Source of the DNA: Flavobacterium sp. MDT1-60
Lineage (GTDB): Bacteria > Bacteroidota > Bacteroidia > Flavobacteriales > Flavobacteriaceae
Direction: 5' to 3'
Assembly (NCBI RefSeq): GCF_014844035.1
Contig: NZ_CP062159.1
Coordinates: 4,774,001-4,838,000 of the forward strand
DNA: 64,000 nt
The translations under genes and the position numbers were made by a program. A model generated the notes under the pieces. The model ran no database searches. It saw only the letters and a program-made list of their open reading frames with translations, and was not told where the DNA came from. Shown in pieces: positions 44,207-53,232 of the stretch (position 1 is its first letter; every line of letters begins with the position of its first letter).

Positions 44207-47200
44207 TTAAAATGTAAACTGAGTTCCTAGAGTGATTGTACGCAATGGAGGCAATGCCAATCCCTGCGTTTCCGGATCAAGGCCTTTGTATTTAGTAAAG
44301 GTTACGAGGTTTTGCCCTTGAAGAGAAATACGTAAGCTTTGCAAATATTTCTTCGTTGCCTCATCTAAAGGAATTTGGTACGAGGCACTTACATTTTTAA
44401 GTTTTATATACGAGGCATCTACAACAGAAGCAGTTGATCCCAAATAGTTAAAGAAACTATTTTGGAAACCTGAACTTAAAACATTTCCTTGTGCTATATA
44501 ATCGTTGTATTCATCCACCTGAAAATTAGCAGTTGAGTAAGGATAACCTGGCTGTGCGCCAGTTGCAGTCATTAAAGTGGTACCATCTTGTTTTACGAAT
44601 TGAAACAAAAAGTCTAGCGTAAAGGCTTTATAGCTAATAGTGTTTGAGATACCACCGTAATATTGAGGATAAGAAGGCCCATAATATCTTCTGTCTCCTC
44701 TGCCCGTCTGAGCATATCCGGTAGAGATTCTTCCGTCTCCGTTTAAATCTTCAAATTGAGCAATACCAGCAGCATTTACACCTGTATAATTGTATAAATA
44801 TCTGCCACCTAAAGGTCTTCCAACAACATATTGAGAATAATAGCTGGTGAACTCTATACCAGGAAATGATACTAATTTATTAGAATTGGTTGAGATATTA
44901 AAAGAGGTCGACCAATTTAAGTTTTTAGTATGAATATTTGTTGTACCAAGAGTAAATTCCCATCCTTTGTTTTCAACTTCGGCTGGTAAATTTGCCGTAT
45001 AAGTCGTAAAACCTGCCTGTGCACTAAGAGTATAGTTTACCAATTGATTACTCGAAGTATTTTTATAATAAGCTGCAGTAAAAGATATACGGTCGTTAAA
45101 AAAACCTAAATCAAGTGCAGCTTCAAATTTCTTTGTTAATCCCCATTTGATGTTAGGGTTTGCAATTCTGGCTGCAGCCATAGAAGCATTTCCGTTACCG
45201 TAAGTACGAGTGTCAAAAGTTTCAGCATATTGATAGTCTCCAATTTCGTCACTTCCTATTTCTCCATAACTAGAGCGCAGTTTTCCAAAACTTAATACTT
45301 TAAGACCTTTCAGGAAATTTTCCTGCGTAAAGACCCAGGCACCACCCACAGAACCAAAATTTCCAAAACGATTATTCGCTCCAAAACGTGATGAACCATC
45401 TCTTCTAAAGTTAACATTGACAATGTATTTATTGGCAATATTATAGTTCAGTCTGCTAAAAAGAGAAATGTATTTATATTCTACACTTCCATTATTAGCC
45501 GTTACATTTTCTGCAGTTCCAAGGTTTCCAATTAAATTATCTGAACTATACCCACTTGAACTAACGTAAGAAGGCATCTCAGACTTTCTATTCTGCCATG
45601 AACCTCCAACAAGCGCAGTCAAGTTTCCTTTCCATAATTCTGTTGTATAATTAAGCTGAGGCTCGATAGTAAAATTATTGGTATTATTGGTCGAAACGGT
45701 ATACGACCTTTGAAAGTTTGAATCATTTCCATTCGCTTCAGCATACACATGATTAGTTGCCGATGCTGGCATGAACTGTTTTGTTTGCATTTGAGCCCGT
45801 CCGTATCCCAAATCTGTTTTAAAAGAAAATCCTTTTGCAATTTCATATTGAAGGCTTAAACTTGTAATTAAATTTAATCCTTTATCTTCTACTCTTTTAT
45901 CTAAAGCAGCAAGCGGGTTTATATCGCTAAAGTAATCCGGTGACCAGTAATAGCTTCCATCTGCATTGTATAACGGACGGTTAGGAGCAGTACCCACTGC
46001 ATACGTTGTGATATCAAAAAACGGAAGTTTATTATTATCTGTCGCAAAAATTACAGAAGCCCCAACTTTTAATTTTTTATCCAGCGTACTGTGATTAATA
46101 TTAAAGTTAGTAGAAAATTTATCATAGCTAAAATCTCCCGGCACAACTGTAGTTTCTTTATGATAAGCACCACTTAAAAGAAAATTTGTTGTCTCGTTAC
46201 CGCCTTTTAATGAAGCCGAATAATTATTGAAATTAGCCGTACCGCCTATTAATTTTTTCTGCCAGTTTGTTTGCGCATTTGGGTCCCAGTCTGTAATAGC
46301 AATACCGTTACTATCAACATCAGCAACATCACCATTATTATCTAAAGCAGTTTGCAGCATATTTAGGTAAGCAGGAGTGCCTAACGTTTTCACCATATGC
46401 GCCACCTCCGAAACTCCGGAATTAGTTGTTATAGTAAACTCAGTTTTTCCGGCTTTTCCTTTTTTAGTACTAATAAGCACAACGCCATTTGCACCTCTTG
46501 AACCGTAAATTGCCGTTGCATCTGCATCTTTTAGGATTTCTATACTTTCGATATCATTTGGATTAATAATGTTTAACGGACTTGTTGATTTTTGAGCGCC
46601 TCTAATAACACTTTGATCCTGTACCTGTTCTTTAATATCATCTCCAATGTAAGGAACACCATCTACAATATAAAGAGGTAAATTATTTCCGGCAATAAAA
46701 TTTCGACCGCGAATACTGATGTTCATATCACTTCCTGCATAACCGGAAGTCTGTGTTACAAAAACACCCGGAGCTCTTCCCTGCAGTGTCTGTAGAATAT
46801 TGGTTATTGGTTGTTTTTCAATATCTTCAGAAGTAATCTTCACTACAGATCCCGTTGAAGTTCTTTTGGTTGTTGTTCCGTAACCAATAATTACGATTTC
46901 ATCCAATTTAGCCAAATCGGGCTGCATTTTGATGGTAACCGAAGTTTGGTTTTCTACCGTAATTTCTTGTGTTTTGTATCCTAAATAAGATATTTTCAAC
47001 ACGTGTTTTCCCGATGGTAATTCAATATAAAATTGTCCGTCAAAATCAGATACGCCTTGTTTATTACCTCCTACAAGTAATATACTTACACCAGGCAACG
47101 GCCCCCCGTTTTCATCCAGAACTTTTCCGTTGAGCATATAACTGGCATCATCAGAATTTTCTTTTTTTGAGGCATTTACATCAGTTTTTGCCATTTCCTT

Positions 47201-47599
47201 TTTGTAAATCACGACACTTTTATCTACTTGTTTGTAAACTAAATTGCTGCCCTGAAATACGATATCCAAAATATCACTTACACTTCTTCGTCCTCTTGGT
47301 GTGGTAACTTTTGGAAAATCTTTTATGATCTGTGGCTGATAAGCAAATAGCAAACCAGTTTTGCTTTCAATACTTTTAAACAGGGTTTTAATGTCCTGAT
47401 TATGAAGTTCAATATCTACTGATATGGATTCTAAATTTTGACCGCTCATTTCGGTTGCAAAGACCATATGCGTACCGCACGTTAATAAGAAAATGTGGAA
47501 TAAACTGATTCGCATGATCATAATGGTTTTTTTTGACAAATGGAAAAAAGAAGATTTCTTTTCCCTGTCAAACATGGTTGAGTTACAGCGTAATTTCAT
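44207..47599 (-). CDS. SusC/RagA family TonB-linked outer-membrane porter with STN domain
   Basis: A 1130-residue porter. The first ATG gives a long n-region; the signal peptide proper begins near Met27-Met29 (MIMRISLFHIFLL). Domains: STN (about 55-110), carboxypeptidase-D-like (about 150-235, GGPLPGVSILLVGGNKQGVS), the SusC signature plug (about 240-385, VIIGYGTTTKRTSTGSV, LQTLQGRAPGVFV, ADATAIYGSRGANGVVLIST) and the barrel up to LPPLRTITLGTQF. The STN domain ties it to the FecR/sigma pair 183 bases upstream, so the porter also senses its cargo. Confidence 0.96.
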   Translation of the reverse strand: MKLRCNSTMFDREKKSSFFHLSKKTIMIMRISLFHIFLLTCGTHMVFATEMSGQNLESISVDIELHNQDIKTLFKSIESKTGLLFAYQPQIIKDFPKVTTPRGRRSVSDILDIVFQGSNLVYKQVDKSVVIYKKEMAKTDVNASKKENSDDASYMLNGKVLDENGGPLPGVSILLVGGNKQGVSDFDGQFYIELPSGKHVLKISYLGYKTQEITVENQTSVTIKMQPDLAKLDEIVIIGYGTTTKRTSTGSVVKITSEDIEKQPITNILQTLQGRAPGVFVTQTSGYAGSDMNISIRGRNFIAGNNLPLYIVDGVPYIGDDIKEQVQDQSVIRGAQKSTSPLNIINPNDIESIEILKDADATAIYGSRGANGVVLISTKKGKAGKTEFTITTNSGVSEVAHMVKTLGTPAYLNMLQTALDNNGDVADVDSNGIAITDWDPNAQTNWQKKLIGGTANFNNYSASLKGGNETTNFLLSGAYHKETTVVPGDFSYDKFSTNFNINHSTLDKKLKVGASVIFATDNNKLPFFDITTYAVGTAPNRPLYNADGSYYWSPDYFSDINPLAALDKRVEDKGLNLITSLSLQYEIAKGFSFKTDLGYGRAQMQTKQFMPASATNHVYAEANGNDSNFQRSYTVSTNNTNNFTIEPQLNYTTELWKGNLTALVGGSWQNRKSEMPSYVSSSGYSSDNLIGNLGTAENVTANNGSVEYKYISLFSRLNYNIANKYIVNVNFRRDGSSRFGANNRFGNFGSVGGAWVFTQENFLKGLKVLSFGKLRSSYGEIGSDEIGDYQYAETFDTRTYGNGNASMAAARIANPNIKWGLTKKFEAALDLGFFNDRISFTAAYYKNTSSNQLVNYTLSAQAGFTTYTANLPAEVENKGWEFTLGTTNIHTKNLNWSTSFNISTNSNKLVSFPGIEFTSYYSQYVVGRPLGGRYLYNYTGVNAAGIAQFEDLNGDGRISTGYAQTGRGDRRYYGPSYPQYYGGISNTISYKAFTLDFLFQFVKQDGTTLMTATGAQPGYPYSTANFQVDEYNDYIAQGNVLSSGFQNSFFNYLGSTASVVDASYIKLKNVSASYQIPLDEATKKYLQSLRISLQGQNLVTFTKYKGLDPETQGLALPPLRTITLGTQFTF

Positions 47600-47648
47600 A
47601 AATTTGCATGTTTTTTAATGGTTACTGGATTAATTATTAAGAATCTCG

Positions 47649-47674
47649 GCCATCCGGTGTAGGAGCTGGATGGC
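47649..47674. promoter_or_regulatory. Inverted repeat between fecR-like and susC-like genes
   Basis: GCCATCC (47649-47655) and GGATGGC (47668-47674) form a 7-bp stem. T6 follows on the plus strand, where no gene ends, and A6 precedes it on the minus strand. It could be an attenuator or leader structure in the minus-strand message. Confidence 0.4.
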
Positions 47675-47782
47675 TTTTTTATTTTAGTTTTTGGTTAGTT
47701 GTATTTGTTTTTTAAAGGTTAGTATTTATTTTTTTAAGCGTTCTAAGTAGGAGATTAGTCAGCCTTATCTATTGATTACTGT

Positions 47783-48823
47783 TTATTCACAGCCCTTACC
47801 ATCAATGGTAATAATGTCTGGTTTGTTATATTGATATTGTGTTTCAACAACACTACAGACTACTTTAAGAACATGATCTAAATCCTCTTCATTAAGGAAA
47901 CTTGCCGTAATTCTGCAATTTTTAATTTTGTCATTAGATAACAAAATCTGCACTTTATACTTTTGCGAGATTAGAGCAACTGCTTCCTCCATATTGATAT
48001 CATCCAGAATCAGATAATTACTTTTCCACTCCGTTACAACCGCGGCGCTAACATTATTCTGATGATAACTCAATGTATTTTTGTTAACTTTAATTTGTTG
48101 ATTCGGTGTGATTATACCGTATATTTTATCGGTATCTCCAACCTGAACCTTACCACGCGCTACCGTAACTTCAATATCATCAGAAGAGTTTCGGGCATTA
48201 ATATTAAAAGCAGTACCTAAAACTTTAGTTTGCACCTTACCTGTATGGACGATAAAAGCCTTTTTTTCGTTTCTTTTAATATCAAAAAAAGCTTCTCCCG
48301 TTAATGTAACTTCACGTGTTTTACCGTTAAAAGAATGGCTGTATTTTAAACTGCTGTTGTCGTTTAATAAAACCGTACTTCCGTCAGGAAGATGTATCAA
48401 TTGTTTCCCGCTAAAAGCAATTAATGTGCTTTCTTCTACTGCAGTGTGTTCTACAACCTGAAGAGGAACTTCAGGATTTGACTTAAACAGAAAAGTACTG
48501 CTGATCGCTGCTAGTAGAGCAATACTTGCTGCTGCTAAAAGTAAGCGAAGGGTCTTTTTTCTATTTCTTCTTTGAGGTTCAAGCGAAATTAATTTTGATT
48601 CGCTTTTTGGTTTGGATAAAATTTTATTAAGAATGATTTCTCCCTGCTGCTCGTCCATAAAATCTGAAACTTCATTTTCTTTCAATGAAGTATAAATTTC
48701 ATTTTTTATAAAAACATCATATTGATCGGTTTTTACAGCTTGCATGAATTGCTCCAGTTCCTGATCTGAAAGTTTATTTTGCAGGTAAAGATCAAATAAT
48801 TTTTCAAACTCTTCTTTTTCCAT
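47783..48823 (-). CDS. FecR family anti-sigma factor
   Basis: A 346-residue inner-membrane anti-sigma factor. The cytoplasmic part (1-90) begins with a SusC-locus type EKLFDLYLQNKLSDQELEQF. A membrane helix spans about 92-112. The FecR domain lies at about 130-235 (LIHLPDGSTVLLNDNSSLKY, LTGEAFFDIKRNEKKAFIVH), and DUF4974 at about 268-340 (ILDDINMEEAVALISQKYKV). It pairs with the sigma factor upstream and contacts the STN domain of the SusC-like porter. Confidence 0.95.
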   Translation of the reverse strand: MEKEEFEKLFDLYLQNKLSDQELEQFMQAVKTDQYDVFIKNEIYTSLKENEVSDFMDEQQGEIILNKILSKPKSESKLISLEPQRRNRKKTLRLLLAAASIALLAAISSTFLFKSNPEVPLQVVEHTAVEESTLIAFSGKQLIHLPDGSTVLLNDNSSLKYSHSFNGKTREVTLTGEAFFDIKRNEKKAFIVHTGKVQTKVLGTAFNINARNSSDDIEVTVARGKVQVGDTDKIYGIITPNQQIKVNKNTLSYHQNNVSAAVVTEWKSNYLILDDINMEEAVALISQKYKVQILLSNDKIKNCRITASFLNEEDLDHVLKVVCSVVETQYQYNKPDIITIDGKGCE

Positions 48824-49035
48824 TACTTTATAATTACTATTTATAGTATTTTTTTATTCAGGCACTTTTGTCATTATTCCAAAATTGAAAAAATAATATT
48901 CATCTTGGAGATTATCATTATGACGCCCGTATATTATAAAGACAGTTTAAAAGAGGGTAAGGAGTAGTCTAAAGTTAAAAAAAAGTAAAATTATTTTAAA
49001 CAAAAAGGTAAACAATTAAAAAACAAGTGGTTACA

Positions 49036-49632
49036 CTATAAGTTTTGAGTAAAAAAATAACTAAAACTTACTGCGATAAGATTTATATGACGAGCAAGCT
49101 GTATACGAATTAGTTTTAAGGCCTGTGCCATATGTTTCTTAACAGTTAAAGGTGAGATATCAAGTATTTCTGCAATTTTTTGGTGGCTGAGCCCTTCGAC
49201 CTTAGCCATTTGATATATTTTTTGCTGCTGTGGAGGAAGTTTCAGCAGGATTTGATTTAAAAGTACATTATACTGCTCGTCTTTTAAAAAAGAATCTGTT
49301 GCGTTAAATGAAAAATCATTATGCTTCATGTTATTTTTAAAAGTATCTTCTCTCGCTATTTTTTTAATCATATTGAAAATATGGTTTCTACCCGAAATAA
49401 AGAGATAGCTTTCAAAATCGGTTATATCTTTAAGTTCTTCTTTTCTGAGCCAAATTTTCATAAATACATCCTGAACTACCTCTTCAGACAGGGTTTTGGA
49501 TTTGGTGATTTTTAAAGCTGATGCGTAAACAACATTTTTGTACTGGTCATACAAAATGGTAAAGGCCCGTTCATTGCCAGCTGCTAATTCATGCAGAAGT
49601 TCATTTTCGTTAAAATCAATATTTAAAGACAT
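49036..49632 (-). CDS. ECF RNA polymerase sigma factor
   Basis: A 198-residue Bacteroidota-type ECF sigma factor. Region 2 is AFTILYDQYKNVVYASALKI with LSEEVVQDVFMKIWLRKEEL. Region 4 is LPPQQQKIYQMAKVEGLSHQ followed by KIAEILDISPLTVKKHMAQA. A hydrophobic tail (about 183-198) is unusual but seen in some relatives. It leads the locus FecR-SusC-SusD-ABC-M16, all on the minus strand, which is its likely regulon. Confidence 0.95.
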   Translation of the reverse strand: MSLNIDFNENELLHELAAGNERAFTILYDQYKNVVYASALKITKSKTLSEEVVQDVFMKIWLRKEELKDITDFESYLFISGRNHIFNMIKKIAREDTFKNNMKHNDFSFNATDSFLKDEQYNVLLNQILLKLPPQQQKIYQMAKVEGLSHQKIAEILDISPLTVKKHMAQALKLIRIQLARHINLIAVSFSYFFTQNL

Positions 49633-50107
49633 AAAACAACTTATTAATTGAATTTAGCAATATTATAATTTTTTTATGGACTTAGTATAGTATAAATTAA
49701 TAAGTCACAAAAATATCATTTTGATAATTTTAAAATATAAATTTTATAGATTTTAAAATATAATTCCTTTTTATTAAGGATGATTTAAGGGTCAGCCAAA
49801 ACTTTGAAATACAAATCTCACATTAAAAAAAAGGCTTTCAAATAATAAAATTTTATTTCGATGTTTTATTGTTACTTTCGGCCAGAATTACTAATTCTGA
49901 AGTATTTCAATTTTAAATTTAAATGGTCTTGTATCGAAATTGGATAATCTATAATCGGGTTGTAGTATTGATGTAGTAATATATTTTCAGTACTCTTTTA
50001 TTAATAATCACTCATTGATCAAAGAATATTATACGCTTTATGTACCTTGTCTTAGGAGAAAAAAGCAGCTTTCCATATCTTTACATTATAAATAATAATC
50101 GATTGCT
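49633..50107. other. AT-rich divergent gap
   Basis: It separates the sigma gene (minus) from the CAP lipoprotein gene (plus). Both promoters should lie here, but no convincing TAnnTTTG box was found. Near 50073 TATCTTTA is a weak match for the plus strand. No gene or hairpin was seen. Confidence 0.4.
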
Positions 50108-50590
50108 ATGACCTTAAAGCATTTTATTTACATCACTTTCACCGCCTTATTATTTATCTCATGTGATAACGATAATGATACTCCTGTTGTTATTGATACA
50201 AATGTTACAGGCTCTGTTTTGATCGAAATAAACAAACTTAGAGTGATGGGTTGTAAATGTGGTGCCGATGATATGCCTCCTGTACCTCCATTAGTAAGCA
50301 GTTCGATATTAACACAAACTGCGATCAATTATGCCCATGATATGAATGTACGAGATTTTTTTTCGCACATATCTCCGGAAGGTACAAGTCCTATACAAAG
50401 AACTTTTGCTCTTGGTTATACCGGCATGTACGTAGGCGAAGTAATTGCCCGTAATTATAATACTCCTGCAGAAGTTGTAATAGGATGGAAAAATAGTGAA
50501 GACCATTGTAAAGCTATCATGAGCATCACTTATGTTGAGATGGGTGCCGGAAAATCTGGAAATATATGGGTAGCCAATCTAGGAAAGTAA
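50108..50590 (+). CDS. CAP-domain (SCP/PR1-like) lipoprotein
   Basis: A 160-residue lipoprotein (lipobox TALLFISCDND). The CAP domain covers about 35-158. It has LTQTAINYAHDMNVRDFFSH (the first CAP His and helix), SPEGTSPIQRTFALGY, GEVIARNYNTPAEVVIGWKN (the usual GENI/GEVI box) and SEDHCKAIMSITYVEMGAGK. The two His and the Glu of the CAP cavity are kept. Bacterial CAP proteins are extracellular with mostly unknown roles. Cys residues at KCGC and DHC may form a disulfide. Confidence 0.9.
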   Translation: MTLKHFIYITFTALLFISCDNDNDTPVVIDTNVTGSVLIEINKLRVMGCKCGADDMPPVPPLVSSSILTQTAINYAHDMNVRDFFSHISPEGTSPIQRTFALGYTGMYVGEVIARNYNTPAEVVIGWKNSEDHCKAIMSITYVEMGAGKSGNIWVANLGK

Positions 50591-50923
50591 ACTACTTTTC
50601 TTCACCTAATTACTATCTAACTATAACAACGAAGTAAAAACAATTTTTCTCTCCACAAATAATCAAATTCGTAGAATTATTCTTACCACATTTAAGAATA
50701 AGCCCATTTTATTTTTTATAAATTATAATATTCTCAGTTTTTTATTTTATTTATAGTCAATTTAACCATAAGTAAAAATAAATTTTACATTTTACCAGGT
50801 TATAATTATTTTTTTATGATTATAATTGAAAAATGTATCTGTTTTTTATTAAAAATTATGCTAAATATATAATTATCAATATATTAGTACAACTATTTTA
50901 ATTAACCTTAAACTGAAATTTTT
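50591..50923. other. AT-rich gap before the glucanase gene
   Basis: Very AT-rich (long T and A runs) with no open frame, no clear promoter box and no terminator stem that I can identify. Confidence 0.4.
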
Positions 50924-51682
50924 ATGAAAAAATCAATTTTATTTGTAGTATTAAGTCTTATGTTTATAAGTTGTGAAACAACTGAGACAAACAAAGATTC
51001 AGAAGTTAAAGCAGCATGGTCATCGTCAGCTCAATATGCCAGCTGGTCCAATGGTGGTTATACCGTTTACAACAACATATGGGGTTCTGGCGCCGGAAGC
51101 CAATCTATATGGGCAAATAGCTATAGTAATTGGGGACTTTGGGCAAACCATCCTAATACAGCGGGTATCAAATCATACCCAAATTCATCCAAATACATAG
51201 GTAAAGTACTGAATACAATCAATACACTTAGTACTAGTTTTAACGCCACTACACCTAGCGGAGGTGCGTGGGTATCTGCCTATGATCTTTGGGATAGCAA
51301 TAAAGCTAATGAAATAATGTTGTGGTTGAATTATACAGGAAACTCAGATGGTTCGGGGAATGTAAAACCAATTTCTTATAATTATTCATCAACTGGTGCT
51401 GCTGTTCCGGTATATACAAACCAAAGTATTGGTGGTCACACCTGGAACGTATTCCGAGGAAACAATGGTTCTAATAATGTCTACTCCTTTTTACGTACAA
51501 CAAAAACCAATAGCGGAACTATTGATGCAAAAGCAATTTATAACTGGATAAAAAACAAAGGATGGTTTGGAAATATCACTGTTGGAGATATTCAATATGG
51601 GTTTGAAATCTCATCCTGTTACGGTACAAATGGAAATGGGGTAAATTATACCTGTAACAGCTACTCTGTAACCAGCAATTAA
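50924..51682 (+). CDS. GH12-like endoglucanase lipoprotein
   Basis: A 252-residue lipoprotein (lipobox LMFISC, Cys17). The mature part matches glycoside hydrolase family 12 layout: GGYTVYNNIWGSGAGSQSIW, NHPNTAGIKSYPN, the nucleophile region NKANEIMLWLNYTG with Glu130, and the acid/base region DIQYGFEISSCYG with Glu228. Aromatic residues of the cleft (Trp63, Trp70, Trp73) are present. Family members hydrolyse beta-1,4-glucan or xyloglucan. As a surface lipoprotein it would act on soluble glucans. It is a single-gene unit with its own terminator. Confidence 0.82.
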   Translation: MKKSILFVVLSLMFISCETTETNKDSEVKAAWSSSAQYASWSNGGYTVYNNIWGSGAGSQSIWANSYSNWGLWANHPNTAGIKSYPNSSKYIGKVLNTINTLSTSFNATTPSGGAWVSAYDLWDSNKANEIMLWLNYTGNSDGSGNVKPISYNYSSTGAAVPVYTNQSIGGHTWNVFRGNNGSNNVYSFLRTTKTNSGTIDAKAIYNWIKNKGWFGNITVGDIQYGFEISSCYGTNGNGVNYTCNSYSVTSN

Positions 51683-51697
51683 TTTATAAAAAATTAT

Positions 51698-51737
51698 AAA
51701 ACAGACTCAATTCTTTAAGTTGAGTCTGTTTTTTTTA
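51698..51737 (+). terminator. Terminator of the GH12-like gene
   Basis: AACAGACTCAA (51700-51710) pairs perfectly with TTGAGTCTGTT (51720-51730), with a 9-base loop, followed by T8. It is also active-looking in reverse (A-rich left side). Confidence 0.9.
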
Positions 51738-51788
51738 TAATAAAATGTAAATAAAAATACTATCATAGGAATATTTAAATAAGAATTT

Positions 51789-51808
51789 TATATTTGCAAC
51801 AAAGTTGC
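51789..51808 (+). promoter_or_regulatory. -7 box and GCAAC-AAA-GTTGC operator before the His-rich gene
   Basis: TATATTTG (51789-51796) is a perfect -7 box. Its last G starts the palindrome GCAACAAAGTTGC (51796-51808), so the likely transcription start lies inside the palindrome. A related site, GTTGCGTTTGCAAC, occurs at 52442-52455. A metal-responsive repressor of the Fur/Zur type is my guess from the gene content. Confidence 0.55.
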
Positions 51809-51860
51809 GTTAGATTAGGTATAAAAAAGTCCTTTCTATGCAAAGATTTTCAAAACAAGA

Positions 51861-52211
51861 ATGAAAAAGAAAATTGTCTTAATTAATCTTTTTGCCTCTT
51901 TAACTGTATTGTTTTCAATGCTGTTTCAGACCCTACATTCTTATGAGCATGCCTACAAGCAATTAACGGAGAAACATTGCAGCCATCAATCTGTTGACGG
52001 ACAAAAGCAAATCACACACAGCCATTCTGCAGACAACAATTGTCACATTTGTCATTTTGCTTTTAGTACGTTTATTCCAAACACATTTCCTGCTTTATCA
52101 TTTCATAAAGTAAACATTGAAACTTGTTATGTATTCTTTTATACAAAACCTACTTCTGCTTTTTTTAAAGGCAGTCTTTTTGCATTAAGAGCACCTCCTT
52201 CTGTAATTTAG
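51861..52211 (+). CDS. Small His/Cys-rich membrane or secreted protein
   Basis: A 116-residue protein with an N-terminal hydrophobic segment (about 5-26). A loop follows with many possible metal ligands: LHSYEHAYKQLTEKHCSHQS, then TQ-like HSHSADNNCHICHF. A second hydrophobic stretch and the ending LFALRAPPSVI, typical of DUF2946/CopL-like small proteins, close it. I do not know its function; the ligand density suggests metal binding at the membrane. It is encoded ahead of ABC and TonB-receptor genes and flanked by two GTTGC palindromes. Confidence 0.65.
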   Translation: MKKKIVLINLFASLTVLFSMLFQTLHSYEHAYKQLTEKHCSHQSVDGQKQITHSHSADNNCHICHFAFSTFIPNTFPALSFHKVNIETCYVFFYTKPTSAFFKGSLFALRAPPSVI

Positions 52212-52441
52212 TTTACTACATTTTATTTTTCGAAAATTTAAAAAGTACTTCTTGCCTTTCATTACCGGCAGAAGGACACTTGTTTGTTATTTTATTACAT
52301 ACAATTCTATTTAAAGAAATTGTATCTAATAAAATTCAAAAAGCATTTTCATTTTTCAGATTTCAATAAAAGTTATACTGCTGAATCGTAGTAAATTATT
52401 TCATTATTTCTCTCCAAATAAAGACAAAAAAAATCCGGTTT

Positions 52442-52455
52442 GTTGCGTTTGCAAC
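52442..52455 (+). promoter_or_regulatory. GTTGC-GTTT-GCAAC palindrome before the ABC/TonB operon
   Basis: A 5+4+5 inverted repeat, 52 bases before the ABC ATPase start. It shares GTTGCGTT with the sequence around the palindrome at 51796-51808. The rest of the 52212-52506 gap has no gene. Confidence 0.5.
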
Positions 52456-52506
52456 GGCTAAGAATTTCTATTTCTATTTTTAAAATTCATCCAAATACAT
52501 AAAACT

Positions 52507-53202
52507 ATGCTTATAGCTGAAAATCTGACCAAAAAATATGGCGATCATATTGCTTTAAACAAATTAAATTTAACCATTAAAGAAGGCGAAATCTTTGCCC
52601 TTTTAGGTCAAAATGGCGCAGGAAAAACAACTACTATTAATCTCTTTTTGGGCTTTATAGAGCCAACAGCCGGAGAACTGAAAATCAACGATATCTCGGT
52701 TATCGATAACGCTCAGGAAACCAAAAAATATGTTGCTTATATTCCGGAAACTGTAATGTTGTACACAAATTTAACCGGTATAGAGAACTTAAAATTCTTC
52801 TCCTCTCTTGCCGGATTTAAATATTCGACCGGAGAATTGACTTACTTCCTTACAAAAGCAGGTTTGCAAAATGCAGCACACGATCAGCACCTGGGAGGTT
52901 ATTCTAAAGGAATGCGCCAAAAGGTAGGAATTGCCATTGCAATTGCCAAGAAAGCAAAAGTGCTATTATTAGACGAGCCAACAAGCGGTTTGGACCCTAA
53001 AGCTTCTAATGAATTCTCTCAGATCCTTAAAGAACTTTCAGCAGACGGAACGGCAATATTAATGGCAACACACGATATTTTCAGAGCCAGAGAAGTGGCT
53101 TCTCACATTGGAATCATGAAACAAGGAAATCTTGTAACGGTTATCAAAGCAGATAAAATCTCGGCAAACGAACTGGAGAATTTGTATTTACAAACGGTAT
53201 AA
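52507..53202 (+). CDS. ABC transporter ATP-binding protein
   Basis: A 231-residue ATPase. Walker A is LLGQNGAGKTTTINLFLGF, the signature motif is GGYSKGMRQKVGIAIAI, Walker B is VLLLDEPTSGLDP, and the switch His is in MATHDIF. It belongs to the ABC-2 exporter type. With the two DUF3526 permeases encoded downstream it should form one transporter; the TonB receptor gene is placed between ATPase and permeases. It is 30 bases before the receptor gene. Confidence 0.95.
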   Translation: MLIAENLTKKYGDHIALNKLNLTIKEGEIFALLGQNGAGKTTTINLFLGFIEPTAGELKINDISVIDNAQETKKYVAYIPETVMLYTNLTGIENLKFFSSLAGFKYSTGELTYFLTKAGLQNAAHDQHLGGYSKGMRQKVGIAIAIAKKAKVLLLDEPTSGLDPKASNEFSQILKELSADGTAILMATHDIFRAREVASHIGIMKQGNLVTVIKADKISANELENLYLQTV

Positions 53203-53232
53203 AAAGGAAATCCAATTTCCACCATCACAAAA

